The notes below the pieces were generated by a model. It was not told the DNA's origin, did no database searches, and saw nothing but the letters and a program-made list of their open reading frames with translations. The translations under genes were made by a program, and so were the position numbers. Below are positions 35,519 to 45,755 of a stretch of DNA of 64,000 bases, piece after piece; positions within the stretch are counted from its first letter, which is position 1, and every line of letters begins with the position of its first letter. Source of the DNA: Paenibacillus pinisoli (GTDB lineage Bacteria > Bacillota > Bacilli > Paenibacillales > Paenibacillaceae); the NCBI RefSeq assembly GCF_003605435.1, contig NZ_QXQB01000001.1:124001-188000 (forward strand). Direction: 5' to 3'.

Positions 35519-37492
35519 TTAACCAAACTGCCAGCCGAGCAGGTTCCAGTGATAGAAGAACAAGCTCATTACAATAGCAGCCAGTGCTGTGAGCGAATAG
35601 TGTACCCGCTTCATCACCGTCCAATATTTTTTTCTCCACGCCCATGCCGCAGCGAGTACCATAGCTATCGACAACACGACGAGCAGAAGCGGCATGAACA
35701 AGTAGAGCTGCAAGGATGTTGTGATCCGGCTAAGCCGATCGACCAAATCCATATTCAATACGATAACAAAGGTTGCCGCGCAAGTCATCAGCGCCCAAGC
35801 GGCGGTAGCGGCCGATAGACGCGATGCCCATCTCTGAGGCTTGGGCATCGCCCGAATGGCGCGTATTCGGGGGATGAACCCGAGCACGGTCGTGACGAAC
35901 ACGGCTGCCGATAATGCTAGCAAAGGCAGCCAGAGACTCGTACGGTTGATAAGAGGCGTCCGTTCAAGCGGTTCGGATGACAGGAAATCCATAAGCAGAT
36001 GTGTAACCTGTCCTGAATCATCCGTTCTGAAGCCGATTTGATTCGTCCCTCCGACAGCCTGGAATAGATTCGGGCCAATCGGAGCAAAAATCTGCTGCTC
36101 CGCTCCGCTGCCGATTGTGAGCCTATTATCGGCCACGCTGATGCTGATCTGTGCCAAAAAGCTGTAGAACTTATCAATATCCGTGTGATTCCGGCGCAAA
36201 AACTGATACGAGCCCGCATACTTCTGCAGGTCTTGTTCAAGCTCAGCCGCGACAGAAGGGAAGCTGTTCTCCCCGACTGGAAAATAACGATTAAAGAAGG
36301 CCTGCGACATCTCGCTGGCAGCCGTCCCTCCTTCACCGCCGCTATATGATACAAAAATGCCAAGTCCTTGATCCGGCACAAGATACAGCTCCGTATTGAA
36401 CAACGGATCGGCGCCTCCGTGCGAGATGATGCGTTGACCGTTCAGCCTCAGCTCATAGAAGCCAAGTGCCATACCTGGCAGACGTTCGTCGAACTGAAAG
36501 GCAGGCGCATGCATCACTTTCGCCGTCTCCGGTTTAAGCAGCCGTGCCTCCCCATACTGCCCGTTCTGGAGATGGGCAATCATGAAGCGGGACATATCCA
36601 GCGCCGATACTGAGCCCGATCCCGCAGGCCGGAAGCCCCCTTCGAACGTAAGCGGCTTGGCAGCGAACCGGCCATTCTCGCGCGCATATCCGACAGCCGC
36701 ATAAGGCGCCAGCTCTGCCGGCACAGGCTCATGAACCGTTGCATACTTCATGCCTAATCTATCGAAAATATTGCGCTGGATATAATCGTTATAAGCGATT
36801 CCGGAGACATCTTCAACAATTAATCCGGCCAGCGCCGTCCCGTAATTGGAATACGCAATCATCTCGCCGGGCGGCATGACACGCGCAGGCATATGCCTCG
36901 TGAGCGTCTCCGCAATGGATACCGGCAGCTTCGCCGGATCAGTCGTAATCTGATAGCCTACGCCTCCATCCTCAAAGCCTGCAGTATGGGTCATCAGATG
37001 GCGCATCGTAATCGGCTCTTCATAAGTTGCCGGAATGCGCACCTCCTTCAAGTAGGTGTTGATATCCTTATCCAGATCAATCTTTCCCTGTTCGACCAAC
37101 TGCATGACAGCCGTCCATGTGAACAGCTTCGTTGTAGACGCAATCCGAAATAAACTTTTCTCGGGATCAACCGGCTTGCCCTCTTTTATATTGGAGTAGC
37201 CATACCCTTTCGCAAGCAAGCTCTTTCCGTCCTTTACGATGGAGATTACCGCACCGGGAATGCTCATATTCTTCAACTGAATTTCCATAATTCCATCGAC
37301 GAACGCTTCCAGCCGGGCGGCATCATTCAGATCGGGCGCTCCGCCTTGACCTCCTTCGGCCGGCTTCTTTATCACTGCGGATGCCTCTGCAGACGCAAGG
37401 GCAGGCATACCTACTATACTTGCAACAGTCCATACGATCAGTAACCCTACGATCAAACCTTTTAAAGACCACTTATTCTTGGATGCAGTCAT
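35519..37492 (-). CDS. Membrane-anchored serine hydrolase, beta-lactamase/penicillin-binding-protein-like
   Basis: 657 residues. Signal segment (about 10-33), then a class C beta-lactamase-type domain with the nucleophile in IASTTKLF (SxxK), YSN in AYSNYGTAL and HGG in IISHGGADPLF, plus GGFRPAGSGSVSALDMSRFM. After a linker come five membrane helices at the C-terminus (LWLPLLALSAAVF onward). Such proteins include esterases and peptidoglycan-related D-Ala hydrolases such as the FmtA/PbpE group; true antibiotic hydrolysis is not implied. ATG at 37492 is six bases after GGAGGG. It lies just upstream of the HssRS-like pair, suggesting a cell-envelope stress role (inference). Confidence 0.88.
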   Translation of the reverse strand: MTASKNKWSLKGLIVGLLIVWTVASIVGMPALASAEASAVIKKPAEGGQGGAPDLNDAARLEAFVDGIMEIQLKNMSIPGAVISIVKDGKSLLAKGYGYSNIKEGKPVDPEKSLFRIASTTKLFTWTAVMQLVEQGKIDLDKDINTYLKEVRIPATYEEPITMRHLMTHTAGFEDGGVGYQITTDPAKLPVSIAETLTRHMPARVMPPGEMIAYSNYGTALAGLIVEDVSGIAYNDYIQRNIFDRLGMKYATVHEPVPAELAPYAAVGYARENGRFAAKPLTFEGGFRPAGSGSVSALDMSRFMIAHLQNGQYGEARLLKPETAKVMHAPAFQFDERLPGMALGFYELRLNGQRIISHGGADPLFNTELYLVPDQGLGIFVSYSGGEGGTAASEMSQAFFNRYFPVGENSFPSVAAELEQDLQKYAGSYQFLRRNHTDIDKFYSFLAQISISVADNRLTIGSGAEQQIFAPIGPNLFQAVGGTNQIGFRTDDSGQVTHLLMDFLSSEPLERTPLINRTSLWLPLLALSAAVFVTTVLGFIPRIRAIRAMPKPQRWASRLSAATAAWALMTCAATFVIVLNMDLVDRLSRITTSLQLYLFMPLLLVVLSIAMVLAAAWAWRKKYWTVMKRVHYSLTALAAIVMSLFFYHWNLLGWQFG

Positions 37493-37586
37493 CATAAACC
37501 CTCCAGCATTCATTGAAGTGCGGTTCGGAGCTCCGACTCTCTGAAGCGAGCTTATCACAGTAATATGAATGGAGAGTGAACAGACG

Positions 37587-37632
37587 AAAAAAGACACCTT
37601 CCCTGGCAGTCAGCAGACTGAAGGAAGGTGTC
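37587..37632 (-). terminator. Terminator of the ndk-side transcript
   Basis: GACACCTTCC/GGAAGGTGTC stem (with an inner CAGTC...GACTG hairpin) and a run of six A on its left, which is a U-tract on the minus strand. It follows the small cysteine-rich gene. Confidence 0.85.
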
Positions 37633-37667
37633 CTTGTGATTAGCAGCCATATATTCGATGAGAGCAG

Positions 37668-37859
37668 CTATTCCGCATATTGCCTCAGCAGCTTCGCTGT
37701 CGTAACCGTTTCTTCCAAATCCTCTTGCTTGATGATGCCTTTCGCTTCCCAGCATGCGATGCATTTCTCTTCCGTGTCGCACTTATGGGCCTCAGGGCAA
37801 GTGTAGCAGTATTTGATCATATTTTCTGTCACAACGTTAACTTTGATGTTCGTTGCCAT
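37668..37859 (-). CDS. Small cysteine-rich protein, unknown function
   Basis: 63 residues with five cysteines in YCYTCPEAHKCDTEEKCIACWE, a layout that could bind zinc or an Fe-S cluster, followed by a charged helix. ATG follows GGGAGGT at good spacing and a strong terminator follows the gene, so it is probably real. It lies 47 bp after ndk on the same strand. I do not recognise the family. Confidence 0.75.
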   Translation of the reverse strand: MATNIKVNVVTENMIKYCYTCPEAHKCDTEEKCIACWEAKGIIKQEDLEETVTTAKLLRQYAE

Positions 37860-37906
37860 ATCGCATGACCTCCCGCTAGTATGAAGCTTTTGTTCATGTC
37901 TCGTAT

Positions 37907-38320
37907 TTAATAATCCAGCTTGCTGAAAAATCTCTCGATTTCCACTTTGGCATTGTCCACGGAGTCGGAGCCGTGAATGACGTTGGCTGCAACATCGAGA
38001 CCGAAGTCGCCGCGGATCGTGCCTGGAGGGGCTTCCGCCGGGTTCGTCGGACCGATCAGGGAACGAGAGTTTTGAACGGCGCCTGCTCCTTCGATAATCA
38101 TGGCGAATACGGGCCCGGAAGTGATATATTCCACCAATTCTTCAAAAAACGGCTTGTGCCTCAGATGCCCGTAATGCGCCTCCGCTACTGCTCTATCGAC
38201 TGACTTCAGCTCGGCTCTTACGAGCTTCAGTCCTTTTTTCTCAAATCGATTGACGATTTCACCGATTAGTCCCCGTTCTACGCCGTCTGGTTTGATCATC
38301 ACAAATGCTTTTTCGCTCAT
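37907..38320 (-). CDS. ndk: Nucleoside diphosphate kinase
   Basis: 137 residues, short Bacillus-type NDK. It moves the terminal phosphate from one NTP to any NDP through a phospho-His, present in [15 protein letters not shown]. Other marks are [36 protein letters not shown] and [21 protein letters not shown] at 38320 follows AAGGAGG. The upstream fnr gene ends 20 bp before it, so ndk may be on the fnr transcript. Confidence 0.96.
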   Translation of the reverse strand: MSEKAFVMIKPDGVERGLIGEIVNRFEKKGLKLVRAELKSVDRAVAEAHYGHLRHKPFFEELVEYITSGPVFAMIIEGAGAVQNSRSLIGPTNPAEAPPGTIRGDFGLDVAANVIHGSDSVDNAKVEIERFFSKLDY

Positions 38321-38340
38321 CGTCGTATCCTCCTTGGTGC

Positions 38341-39051
38341 TTACATGCGGCAAACTTGCTTCGGACAGTTCTCGCAATGGCAGACTTCCCGCAAATAGGC
38401 GATATCTTTGATGACCATATGGCCATGTTGATTACTAATTATACCATCTTTCTTCAGCTCGCTGAGCATCCGGTTGACACTTTCACGCGTTGCGCCGATC
38501 ATATCGGCCAGCTCTGTATTGTTGATTTTCAGATCGATGAAGATGCCGTCTTCCGTTTCTGTGCCATACGAATTGCTAAGCCTTATAAGCAACGAGCATA
38601 AAGCTCCGGTTTTGCCGAACATAATCAAATCGCGGAATTTCGTCTGGGTCAGCCTGTGCATGAGACCCATCCATTTCATAAACTCAATCGCCAAATCGCT
38701 GTTCTGCCACAGCAGCACCTCAAGGTCTTTCCGCTGAATGACGCCTACCTTGACATCTTCTGTAACCTCGGCGCTGAAGTTGTGCACCGAGTCTTGGAAC
38801 GGGTCCATCTGACCGATCAAATCGCCCTGTTGATGGAGATACAAGGTTAACGTCCGGCCATTGTCAGCCGACTTCGTCGTCCGGACACGTCCCTCCATAA
38901 TGTAATAGAGATGATTGGCCGCGTCGCCCTCCCAGAATAAGCAGCTGCCCTTCTCGAAATGCCTGATGTACATAATGCCTTGCAGCTTCTCGAAGTTCTC
39001 TTCCGACAGCAGGGGCGCCAGTCCTTCCGGTTGCCTCACCTTCATACCCAT
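38341..39051 (-). CDS. fnr: Crp/Fnr-family oxygen-responsive regulator, Bacillus Fnr type
   Basis: 236 residues. N-terminal cyclic-nucleotide-like beta barrel ([29 protein letters not shown] split over strands), long dimer helix, and a C-terminal helix-turn-helix [25 protein letters not shown]. The very C-terminus has [11 protein letters not shown] (Cys224, 226, 229, 234). Cysteines 226-229-234 have the CxxC-x4-C spacing of B. subtilis Fnr, which binds its oxygen-sensing [4Fe-4S] cluster there rather than at the N-terminus as in E. coli. It should activate fermentation genes when oxygen is absent; pflBA and adhE follow next door with matching boxes. Confidence 0.9.
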   Translation of the reverse strand: MGMKVRQPEGLAPLLSEENFEKLQGIMYIRHFEKGSCLFWEGDAANHLYYIMEGRVRTTKSADNGRTLTLYLHQQGDLIGQMDPFQDSVHNFSAEVTEDVKVGVIQRKDLEVLLWQNSDLAIEFMKWMGLMHRLTQTKFRDLIMFGKTGALCSLLIRLSNSYGTETEDGIFIDLKINNTELADMIGATRESVNRMLSELKKDGIISNQHGHMVIKDIAYLREVCHCENCPKQVCRM

Positions 39052-39226
39052 TTTGTTCCTCTCCTTCCGAGCGGTTCTTATACTCCTATCATACCGCCAG
39101 ACGGGTCAGGGGAACATCGGGGGGTTCACTGATCTTTTGAGGGAAATATCCCCTATATGTTGGAAGGGTCCCTGCTGGCATGATCAGGAAATAGACCTAC
39201 AGGAATCCGTAATCGGCCCGCTTGCC

Positions 39227-39964
39227 TTATGCCAGCAAGGAACCGCGCTCCCTGGCATCCTCAATAATCCCTTTGGCGCGCGCAACTTCCCGCTCCGTCG
39301 GGGCTTGCACATCATTCAGCGTATATTCGCGGCCCAGCTGCTGCCACTTGTATACGCCCATCCGGTGATAAGGAAGCAGCTCCAGCTTCTCGACCGATGC
39401 CAGCCTGCCGACAAATTCGCCTAGCGCCTGAAGATCGGCCCCATGATCCGTCACGCCGGGGATCAGCACATGCCTGATCCACATCGGCTGCCGGCGGACC
39501 GAAAGCCACTGCGCAAATGCGATAATCCGTTCATTGGGCTGAGTTGTCAGCCATTGGTGCTTTTCTCTGTTCATTTGCTTCAGATCAAGCAATACGAGAT
39601 CTGTGTACCGCATCAGCTCTGCCGCATGACTCGTCTCGCAAAAGCCTGAGCTGTCAAGCGCGGTATGCAGTCCATACCTTTCCTTGCATGCCTTGAACAG
39701 TTCGGCGACGAAGGGAGCCTGAAGCGTAGGCTCCCCTCCAGTCACCGTTATTCCCCCGCCTGACGCCCGGTAATAGGGCAAATAAGGTTCAATCTCCTGC
39801 AGGATATCATCAACGGTTACTTGCCGTCCGCCGGAAGTGTCCCAGGTGTCTGGATTATGGCAGAACCGGCATTGCAACGCGCATCCCTGCATGAACAAGA
39901 CAAAGCGTATGCCTGGTCCGTCCACGGTTCCGAAGGTCTCGATGGAATGAATTCGGCCTTTCAT
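39227..39964 (-). CDS. pflA: Pyruvate formate-lyase activating enzyme
   Basis: 245 residues, radical SAM. The cluster motif is LFMQGCALQCRFCHNPDTW (CxxxCxxC), then GGGITVTGGEPTLQ and LDLKQMNREKHQW, all PFL-activase features. It installs the glycyl radical on PflB using SAM and reduced flavodoxin or ferredoxin. I choose ATG at 39964, ten bases after GGAG; a GTG three codons upstream is too near that site. It starts 35 bp after pflB on the same strand. Confidence 0.95.
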   Translation of the reverse strand: MKGRIHSIETFGTVDGPGIRFVLFMQGCALQCRFCHNPDTWDTSGGRQVTVDDILQEIEPYLPYYRASGGGITVTGGEPTLQAPFVAELFKACKERYGLHTALDSSGFCETSHAAELMRYTDLVLLDLKQMNREKHQWLTTQPNERIIAFAQWLSVRRQPMWIRHVLIPGVTDHGADLQALGEFVGRLASVEKLELLPYHRMGVYKWQQLGREYTLNDVQAPTEREVARAKGIIEDARERGSLLA

Positions 39965-39999
39965 GCGGGTCACGCTCCTCTCTTGGTGACGTTCACCTC

Positions 40000-42270
40000 T
40001 TAGACCTCGCCGTGGAAGGTACGGCTGATGACGTCCAACTGCTGCTCCCTGGTCAGTCTGATGAAGTTGACGGCATAGCCCGATACGCGGATCGTCAGCT
40101 GCGGGTATTGTTCCGGATGCTCCATGGCGTCCAGCAATTGCTCGCGGTTGAAGACGTTCACGTTCAGATGGTGGCCGCCGCTTAAGGCATAGCCGTCCAG
40201 CAGCGCGGCAAGATTGGTGACGCGCTCCTCATCCGCTTTGCCCAGCGCCTTCGGTATAATCGAGAATGTATTCGATATGCCGTCAAGGCTATGCGTATAC
40301 GGAATCTTTGCGACCGATGCGAGGGAAGCGAGCGCTCCCTTGCGGTCCCGGCCATGCATCGGGTTCGCTCCAGGCGCGAACGGCTCTCCAGCCTTGCGAC
40401 CGTCAGGCGTGCTGCCGGTTTTCTTCCCATATACCACGTTCGATGTAATTGTAAGCACCGACATGGTAGGGATTGCGCCGCGATACGTCTTATGCTTGCG
40501 CAGTCGGTTCATGAAGTTCTCCGCAAGCCCGACGGCGATATCATCCACCCGGTCGTCGTTGTTGCCGTATTGCGGGTAGTCGCCTTCAATCTCGAAGTCT
40601 ACCGCGACGCCCTGCTCGTTGCGGATCGGACGCACCTTCGCATATTTGATTGCGCTCAGACTGTCGGCCACAACGGACAGGCCGGCGATGCCGCAAGCCA
40701 TTGTCCGCACGATATCCCGGTCATGAAGCGCCATCTCGATCCGTTCATAGCAGTACTTGTCATGCATATAGTGTATGACGTTCAGCGTATTCATGTACAG
40801 CCTCGCTAGCCAATCCTGCACAATATCGAACTTCGCTTTCACTTCCTCATAATCAAGCACATCCGCAGTAATCGGCGCAATCGCCGGTCCGATCTGCTGG
40901 CCAAGCTTCTCGTCCACGCCGCCGTTGATCGCATACAATAACGCTTTTGCCAGGTTGGCGCGGGCGCCGAAGAACTGCATTTGCTTCCCGATCCGCATGG
41001 CTGATACACAGCACGCGATGCCATAATCGTCGCCGAAGTGCGGCCGCATCAGATCATCGTTCTCGTATTGGATGGAGCTGGTCTCTGCCGATACGCGGGC
41101 GCAATAACGCTTGAATGCCTTCGGCAGCTGAGTCGACCAGAGCACCGTCAGGTTCGGCTCAGGCGCAGGACCCAGATTATAAAGGGTATGAAGGAAACGG
41201 AACGAGTTTTTCGTCACTCGCGTCTTGCCGTTCAATCCCATGCCGCCGAGCGCTTCCGTCACCCATGTCGGGTCGCCGCTGAATAACTCATTGTAATCCG
41301 GCGTGCGCAGGAACTTGACGATCCGCAGCTTCATCACAAAGTGATCGACCAGCTCTTGGGCTTCGCTTTCTGTCAATGTACCTTCTCTCAAGTCGCGATC
41401 GATATAGATATCAAGGAAGCTGGACACCCGGCCAAGGCTCATTGCCGCGCCATTCTGCTCCTTGATCGCGGCCAGGTAAGCGAAGTACAGCCACTGCACC
41501 GCTTCCTTCGCATTCCCGGCAGGCGCTGACAGATCATAGCCATATGTCGCAGCCATCTTCTTCAGCTCTGCCAAGCTGCGGATTTGCTCGGACAGCTCTT
41601 CACGAAGCAGGATGACCTCTTCCGTCATTGAATCCACTTCCAGCTGAAGCAGCTCCTCCTTCTTCGCGGCAATCAGCTTATCTACGCCGTACAGCGCAAC
41701 GCGGCGATAGTCCCCGATAATCCGCCCGCGTCCATATGCGTCCGGCAAGCCAGTTATGATGCCTGCTCTTCTTGCCGCACGCATCTCTGTCGTATAGGCA
41801 TCGAATACGCCTTGGTTATGTGTTTTGCGAATCGTCGTGAACAGCTCCTCAAGCTCGGGAGCCAGCTTATAGCCGTAAGCATCGCAAGCGTCCGCTGCCA
41901 TCCGGATGCCGCCGAACGGCTGGACCGCACGCTTCAGCGGGGCGTCCGTCTGCAAGCCGACAATCTTCTCTTTGGACTGATCAATATATCCCGGCGCATG
42001 CGACGTTATAGACGACACCGTATTTACGTCAATGTCATGCACGCCGCCCCGCTCGCGTTCTTCCTTAAGCAGCTTGCTTACTTGCTGCCATAACGCTTCT
42101 GTGTTCTCCGTCGGACCTGCTAGGAAGCTCTCATCGCCATCATAAGGCGTAAGGTTGCGTTCGATGAAGGACGGAACGTCCACTCCCTTCCGCCAGCTTC
42201 CTGCCACGAATCCGCGCCAGGCTTCAGGTGTGCCGGACCGGTCCGTGATTTGCTTCTCTGTCATTGCCAT
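40000..42270 (-). CDS. pflB: Formate acetyltransferase (pyruvate formate-lyase)
   Basis: 756 residues, typical size. Splits pyruvate with CoA into acetyl-CoA and formate under anoxic conditions. The adjacent active-site cysteines are in [19 protein letters not shown] and the radical Gly in the C-terminal [12 protein letters not shown]. Also seen: [22 protein letters not shown] and the substrate loop [22 protein letters not shown] at 42270 ([10 protein letters not shown]) follows CGGAGGTG; extra codons in frame upstream lack a site. A candidate Fnr box lies 52 bp upstream, giving pflBA its own promoter. Confidence 0.97.
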   Translation of the reverse strand: MAMTEKQITDRSGTPEAWRGFVAGSWRKGVDVPSFIERNLTPYDGDESFLAGPTENTEALWQQVSKLLKEERERGGVHDIDVNTVSSITSHAPGYIDQSKEKIVGLQTDAPLKRAVQPFGGIRMAADACDAYGYKLAPELEELFTTIRKTHNQGVFDAYTTEMRAARRAGIITGLPDAYGRGRIIGDYRRVALYGVDKLIAAKKEELLQLEVDSMTEEVILLREELSEQIRSLAELKKMAATYGYDLSAPAGNAKEAVQWLYFAYLAAIKEQNGAAMSLGRVSSFLDIYIDRDLREGTLTESEAQELVDHFVMKLRIVKFLRTPDYNELFSGDPTWVTEALGGMGLNGKTRVTKNSFRFLHTLYNLGPAPEPNLTVLWSTQLPKAFKRYCARVSAETSSIQYENDDLMRPHFGDDYGIACCVSAMRIGKQMQFFGARANLAKALLYAINGGVDEKLGQQIGPAIAPITADVLDYEEVKAKFDIVQDWLARLYMNTLNVIHYMHDKYCYERIEMALHDRDIVRTMACGIAGLSVVADSLSAIKYAKVRPIRNEQGVAVDFEIEGDYPQYGNNDDRVDDIAVGLAENFMNRLRKHKTYRGAIPTMSVLTITSNVVYGKKTGSTPDGRKAGEPFAPGANPMHGRDRKGALASLASVAKIPYTHSLDGISNTFSIIPKALGKADEERVTNLAALLDGYALSGGHHLNVNVFNREQLLDAMEHPEQYPQLTIRVSGYAVNFIRLTREQQLDVISRTFHGEV

Positions 42271-42321
42271 ATGAAACACCTCCGTTATAAGGTAAGAATA
42301 CGCCTCTGCCGCACGCTTCTC

Positions 42322-42337
42322 TATGACATTGCTCACA
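42322..42337. promoter_or_regulatory. Candidate Fnr box upstream of pflB
   Basis: TATGACATTGCTCACA matches TGTGA-N6-TCACA at nine of ten positions. It lies between the mobA stop and the pflB start, 52 bp before the ATG. Confidence 0.5.
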
Positions 42338-42342
42338 GCCCG

Positions 42343-42951
42343 CTAACACGATTTCATCGCGCTGCGCACTAGGCGTTCGTAATCTTCCTCCGTCTGAATC
42401 GATTGAACGAATCTACTCGGGATGCCGTTCTCCTGGAAGAGCCACTCACTTCCTTTTTGCCATTTGATCTGATTAAGCAAAGCGGACTTGCTGGAATAGC
42501 CGCCCTTCAGCAGCTTCTCGATCGGCTCCGCACTGGAACGGTCGTAGACGCCATGCAGCGGGTAGGCTTTGCCCTTGACCCACGGGATAATGGCGTCCGC
42601 ACCCTCTTGCAGATGCGAAAGCAGAAGCCTCGCGGCATCAGCAGATGGAAAAGGCATATGGCAGCCCAGCAGCCACACATGGCGGTGTCTTGCAAGCGCA
42701 AGTCCGGCATGCATGCCGCTGAGCAGCCCATGACCGATAAAGTAATCGGTTATGATGCGGATATCCCGGTCAACAACGCGAAGAAACGGCTGCGGATCGT
42801 TCGTCACGATCGTAATCTCGCTGCAGCAGGCCTGCATCTCGCGGATTTGCCGATAAAGCATAATTTCCCCGTCCACCTCCAGGAAAGCCCGGTTGCGACC
42901 GTTCATGCGGGGGTGATTGCCGCCCGCCAAAATTACGCCTGACATCATCAT
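42343..42951 (-). CDS. mobA: Molybdenum cofactor guanylyltransferase (MobA-like)
   Basis: 202 residues. Nucleotide-binding start SGVILAGGNHPRMNGRNRAFLEVDGEIM (GGx..RMG..K pattern with Lys replaced by Arg), then VTNDPQPF, GHGLLSGMHAGLALA and the LLGCHMPFPSADAARLL metal-site region where MobA usually has DMPF. MobA joins GMP to molybdopterin for enzymes such as formate dehydrogenase and nitrate reductase. Because the usual LxGxG and Asp differ (CHMPF, GGNHPRM), activity is not certain. ATG triplet at 42943-42951 follows GGGAGGAG. It stands alone between the adhE terminator and pflB; no other molybdenum genes are in the window. Confidence 0.8.
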   Translation of the reverse strand: MMMSGVILAGGNHPRMNGRNRAFLEVDGEIMLYRQIREMQACCSEITIVTNDPQPFLRVVDRDIRIITDYFIGHGLLSGMHAGLALARHRHVWLLGCHMPFPSADAARLLLSHLQEGADAIIPWVKGKAYPLHGVYDRSSAEPIEKLLKGGYSSKSALLNQIKWQKGSEWLFQENGIPSRFVQSIQTEEDYERLVRSAMKSC

Positions 42952-42979
42952 AATTGCTCCTCCCATCTAATAATGGATG

Positions 42980-43017
42980 AAAAAGGAGCTGCCGACCCTT
43001 GCGAATCGGCAGCTTCC
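42980..43017 (-). terminator. Terminator of adhE
   Basis: GGAGCTGCCGA/TCGGCAGCTTCC stem; on the minus strand it is followed by TTTTTC. It lies nine bases past the adhE stop. Confidence 0.88.
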
Positions 43018-43025
43018 CTGTTCTC

Positions 43026-45632
43026 TTAAAAGTTGCCGTAGAATGCATTGCGGTAGACGTCCGCAAGCTCCTTCACCAGCGGCATTCTCGGGTTCGCAGT
43101 TGTGCACTGGTCCTCGAATGCCCGGTCTGCCAAATAATCGACCTTCGCCTCGAAGTCGGCCGGATCAACGCCAAGCTCCTGAAATTTCTCCGGGATGCCC
43201 AGCGACTGGTTCAGCTTGCGTATCGCTTCGATCAAGCTGTTCACGCCTTCTGCCGTCGTGCGGGCAGGCAGGCCCAGCATGCGGGCGATATCCGCATACC
43301 GCTCATCGGCGACGAAGTGGCTGTATTTGGGGAACGAAGCGAACTTGGTCGGCTTCTGCGCATTGTAGCGAATGACATGCGGCATCAGAATCGCATTCGT
43401 CCGTCCATGAGCCGTATGATATTCGCCGCCCCATTTATGCGCCAAGCTGTGGTTGATGCCCAGGAATGCATTCGCAAAGGCCATGCCGGCAATTGTCGAA
43501 GCATTATGCATCTTCTCTCGGGCCAGCGGATCGGCGGTATGATACGACTTCTCCAGGTTCTGGAACACCAGCTTGATCGCATGAAGCGCCAGTCCGTCCG
43601 TATAATCGCTCGCCATGACCGACACATACGATTCAATCGCATGAGTCAGCACATCCATGCCGGTATCAGCCACTGCGGTCTTCGGCAAGCTGTAGACAAA
43701 TTCAGGATCGATAATGGCGACATCCGGCGTCAGCTCATAATCAGCCAGCGGGTACTTGGTATGGCCTTCCTGCTTGTCGGTAATAACCGCAAACGACGTA
43801 ACCTCCGAGCCGGTGCCCGATGTCGTCGGGATAGCTACAAACTTCGCTTTCTCGCCCAGCCTTGGATACTTATAGACACGCTTGCGGATATCGAGGAACT
43901 TCTGCTTCAGCGAATGGAAGTCGGTCTCCGGGTATTCATAGAAGAGCCACATCGCCTTCGCCGCATCCATCGGCGAACCGCCGCCCAGCGCAATGATGCA
44001 GTCTGGCCTAAAGCCCTCCATCAGCCGCGTTCCGCGCTCCACCGTCTCCACCGACGGGTCAGGCTCGACATTGGCGAACACTTCAATCGATACCGGGGAG
44101 GTCCGCTTCCTGAGGTAGTACTCCAGCTTCTCCACATACCCCAGCTTCACCATCATCTCATCGGTAACAACGAGCACACGCGAGATGCCAGGCATCTTCT
44201 CCAGGTATTGCGTCGCGCCCTTCTCGAAGTAGATTTTCGGCGGAATCTTGAACCATTGCATATTGACTGTCCGATATGCTACTCGCTTGATGTTGAGCAA
44301 ATTCACAGCCGTAACGTTCGAAGTCGTCGAGTTGTGGCCGTACGAGCCGCAGCCCAGCGTCAGCGACGGCAGGTTCGTATTGTACAGATCGCCGATTGCG
44401 CCATGCGTCGAAGGCGAGTTGACGATCACCCGGCCCGTCTTCAGCCGATCCGCAAAGGCTTGAATCACTTCGTCATTCTGCGAATGGATAACCGAGGAAT
44501 GGCCGAGGCCGCCGAAGGCGACAACTTCCGCTGCCCGCTCAATGCCTTGCGTCGCTGTCTTCACTTTGTAGCACGCCAGCACAGGGCTCAGCTTCTCGGC
44601 GGACAGCGGGAACGCAGGGCCTACGCCGCCAAGTTCAGCAACCAGAATCTTCGTCTCTTGCGGCACATCGATGCCGGCCATCTCCGCAATCTTGGCCGCC
44701 GGCTGCCCGACGATAACTCCGTTGACCGCACATTTCTCGCTATTGATCACCAGCTTCGATACCGCTTCTGTCTCGCTCTTGTTCAGGAAGTAACAGCCGT
44801 TCTCCTTCATGAGCTTGCGCACTTGGTCATATATCGGCTCTTCAATAATGACGGCTTGCTCTGAAGCGCAGATCATTCCGTTATCGAAGGTTTTGGACAA
44901 GATAAGGTCGGTAACGGCTTGACGCAGATCAGCCGATTGCTCGATGAAGCAAGGCACATTGCCCGGCCCGACGCCTAGCGCCGGCTTGCCTGTGCTGTAT
45001 GCAGCCTTCACCATAGCCGACCCGCCTGTAGCGAGCACAAGTGCCACATCCGGATGATTCATAAGCTGCTGAGTCGCTTCCACGGAAGGCGTCGCTATCC
45101 ACTGGATACAATGAGCCGGAGCACCGCTTGCCACCGCTGCTTTCAGGAGCGTCTGGGCTGCCGCCGCGCTGCAATTCTGCGCGGATGGATGGAAAGCAAA
45201 GATAATCGGATTGCGTGTCTTCGTCGCGATAAGCGCCTTGAACATCGTTGTGGAGGTCGGATTCGTCACCGGCGTCACACCGGCGATTATGCCTACAGGC
45301 TCAGCGACCATCCGATAGTTCTCATAAGCGTTCTCTTCAATGACGCCCACAGTCTTGTTGGACTTGATGTTGTGGTAGATGTATTCTGTCGCAAAGATGT
45401 TTTTGGTCATTTTGTCTTCATAGACGCCGCGTCCCGTTTCTTCCACCGCCATTTTCGCCAGCTGCATGTGCTGATCCAGTCCCGCCAGCGCCATCGCCTG
45501 GACAACTCGGTCAATCTGCTCCTGTGTCATGGACAAAAAGGCTTCTTGCGCGGCTTTTGCCCGTTCGACCAACTGGGCAACTTCCTCAAGAACTGCACTT
45601 TGAACATCTACTTGGCTTGCTTTTACCGCCAT
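43026..45632 (-). CDS. adhE: Bifunctional acetaldehyde/alcohol dehydrogenase
   Basis: 868 residues. The N-terminal half is a CoA-acylating aldehyde dehydrogenase (catalytic Cys in [31 protein letters not shown]). The C-terminal half is an iron-dependent alcohol dehydrogenase ([15 protein letters not shown]; metal ligands around [22 protein letters not shown]). It reduces acetyl-CoA to ethanol and regenerates NAD+. ATG at 45632 follows AAGGAGGAGG; the frame extends upstream without support. An Fnr/Rex-like dyad is 84 bp upstream. With pflB it gives the formate-plus-ethanol route of mixed-acid fermentation. Confidence 0.97.
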   Translation of the reverse strand: MAVKASQVDVQSAVLEEVAQLVERAKAAQEAFLSMTQEQIDRVVQAMALAGLDQHMQLAKMAVEETGRGVYEDKMTKNIFATEYIYHNIKSNKTVGVIEENAYENYRMVAEPVGIIAGVTPVTNPTSTTMFKALIATKTRNPIIFAFHPSAQNCSAAAAQTLLKAAVASGAPAHCIQWIATPSVEATQQLMNHPDVALVLATGGSAMVKAAYSTGKPALGVGPGNVPCFIEQSADLRQAVTDLILSKTFDNGMICASEQAVIIEEPIYDQVRKLMKENGCYFLNKSETEAVSKLVINSEKCAVNGVIVGQPAAKIAEMAGIDVPQETKILVAELGGVGPAFPLSAEKLSPVLACYKVKTATQGIERAAEVVAFGGLGHSSVIHSQNDEVIQAFADRLKTGRVIVNSPSTHGAIGDLYNTNLPSLTLGCGSYGHNSTTSNVTAVNLLNIKRVAYRTVNMQWFKIPPKIYFEKGATQYLEKMPGISRVLVVTDEMMVKLGYVEKLEYYLRKRTSPVSIEVFANVEPDPSVETVERGTRLMEGFRPDCIIALGGGSPMDAAKAMWLFYEYPETDFHSLKQKFLDIRKRVYKYPRLGEKAKFVAIPTTSGTGSEVTSFAVITDKQEGHTKYPLADYELTPDVAIIDPEFVYSLPKTAVADTGMDVLTHAIESYVSVMASDYTDGLALHAIKLVFQNLEKSYHTADPLAREKMHNASTIAGMAFANAFLGINHSLAHKWGGEYHTAHGRTNAILMPHVIRYNAQKPTKFASFPKYSHFVADERYADIARMLGLPARTTAEGVNSLIEAIRKLNQSLGIPEKFQELGVDPADFEAKVDYLADRAFEDQCTTANPRMPLVKELADVYRNAFYGNF

Positions 45633-45715
45633 AGGTTCCTCCTCCTTGGAGATCGTCATTTGGGATTCTCTATCTCCTTGATGACCTTATCTTAACGGAA
45701 TGAAGCTTAGAAGAC

Positions 45716-45731
45716 GGTGACATAAATCACA
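45716..45731. promoter_or_regulatory. Candidate Fnr/Rex box upstream of adhE
   Basis: GGTGACATAAATCACA matches TGTGA-N6-TCACA at nine of ten positions and is followed by A, so it also resembles a Rex site (TTGTGA-N6-TCACAA). It is 84 bp before the adhE ATG. Confidence 0.5.
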
Positions 45732-45755
45732 ATAATTTGGTAATTTAAATATTTT

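Noticed and set aside
35519-37492. Beta-lactamase resistance gene
   Set aside because: It has SxxK, YSN and HGG motifs but also five C-terminal membrane helices, fitting a broad serine-hydrolase family rather than a secreted beta-lactamase.
42999-44864. 621-codon open frame on the plus strand opposite adhE
   Set aside because: It is Arg/His-rich, has no ribosome site or known motif, and lies wholly antisense to a clear adhE.
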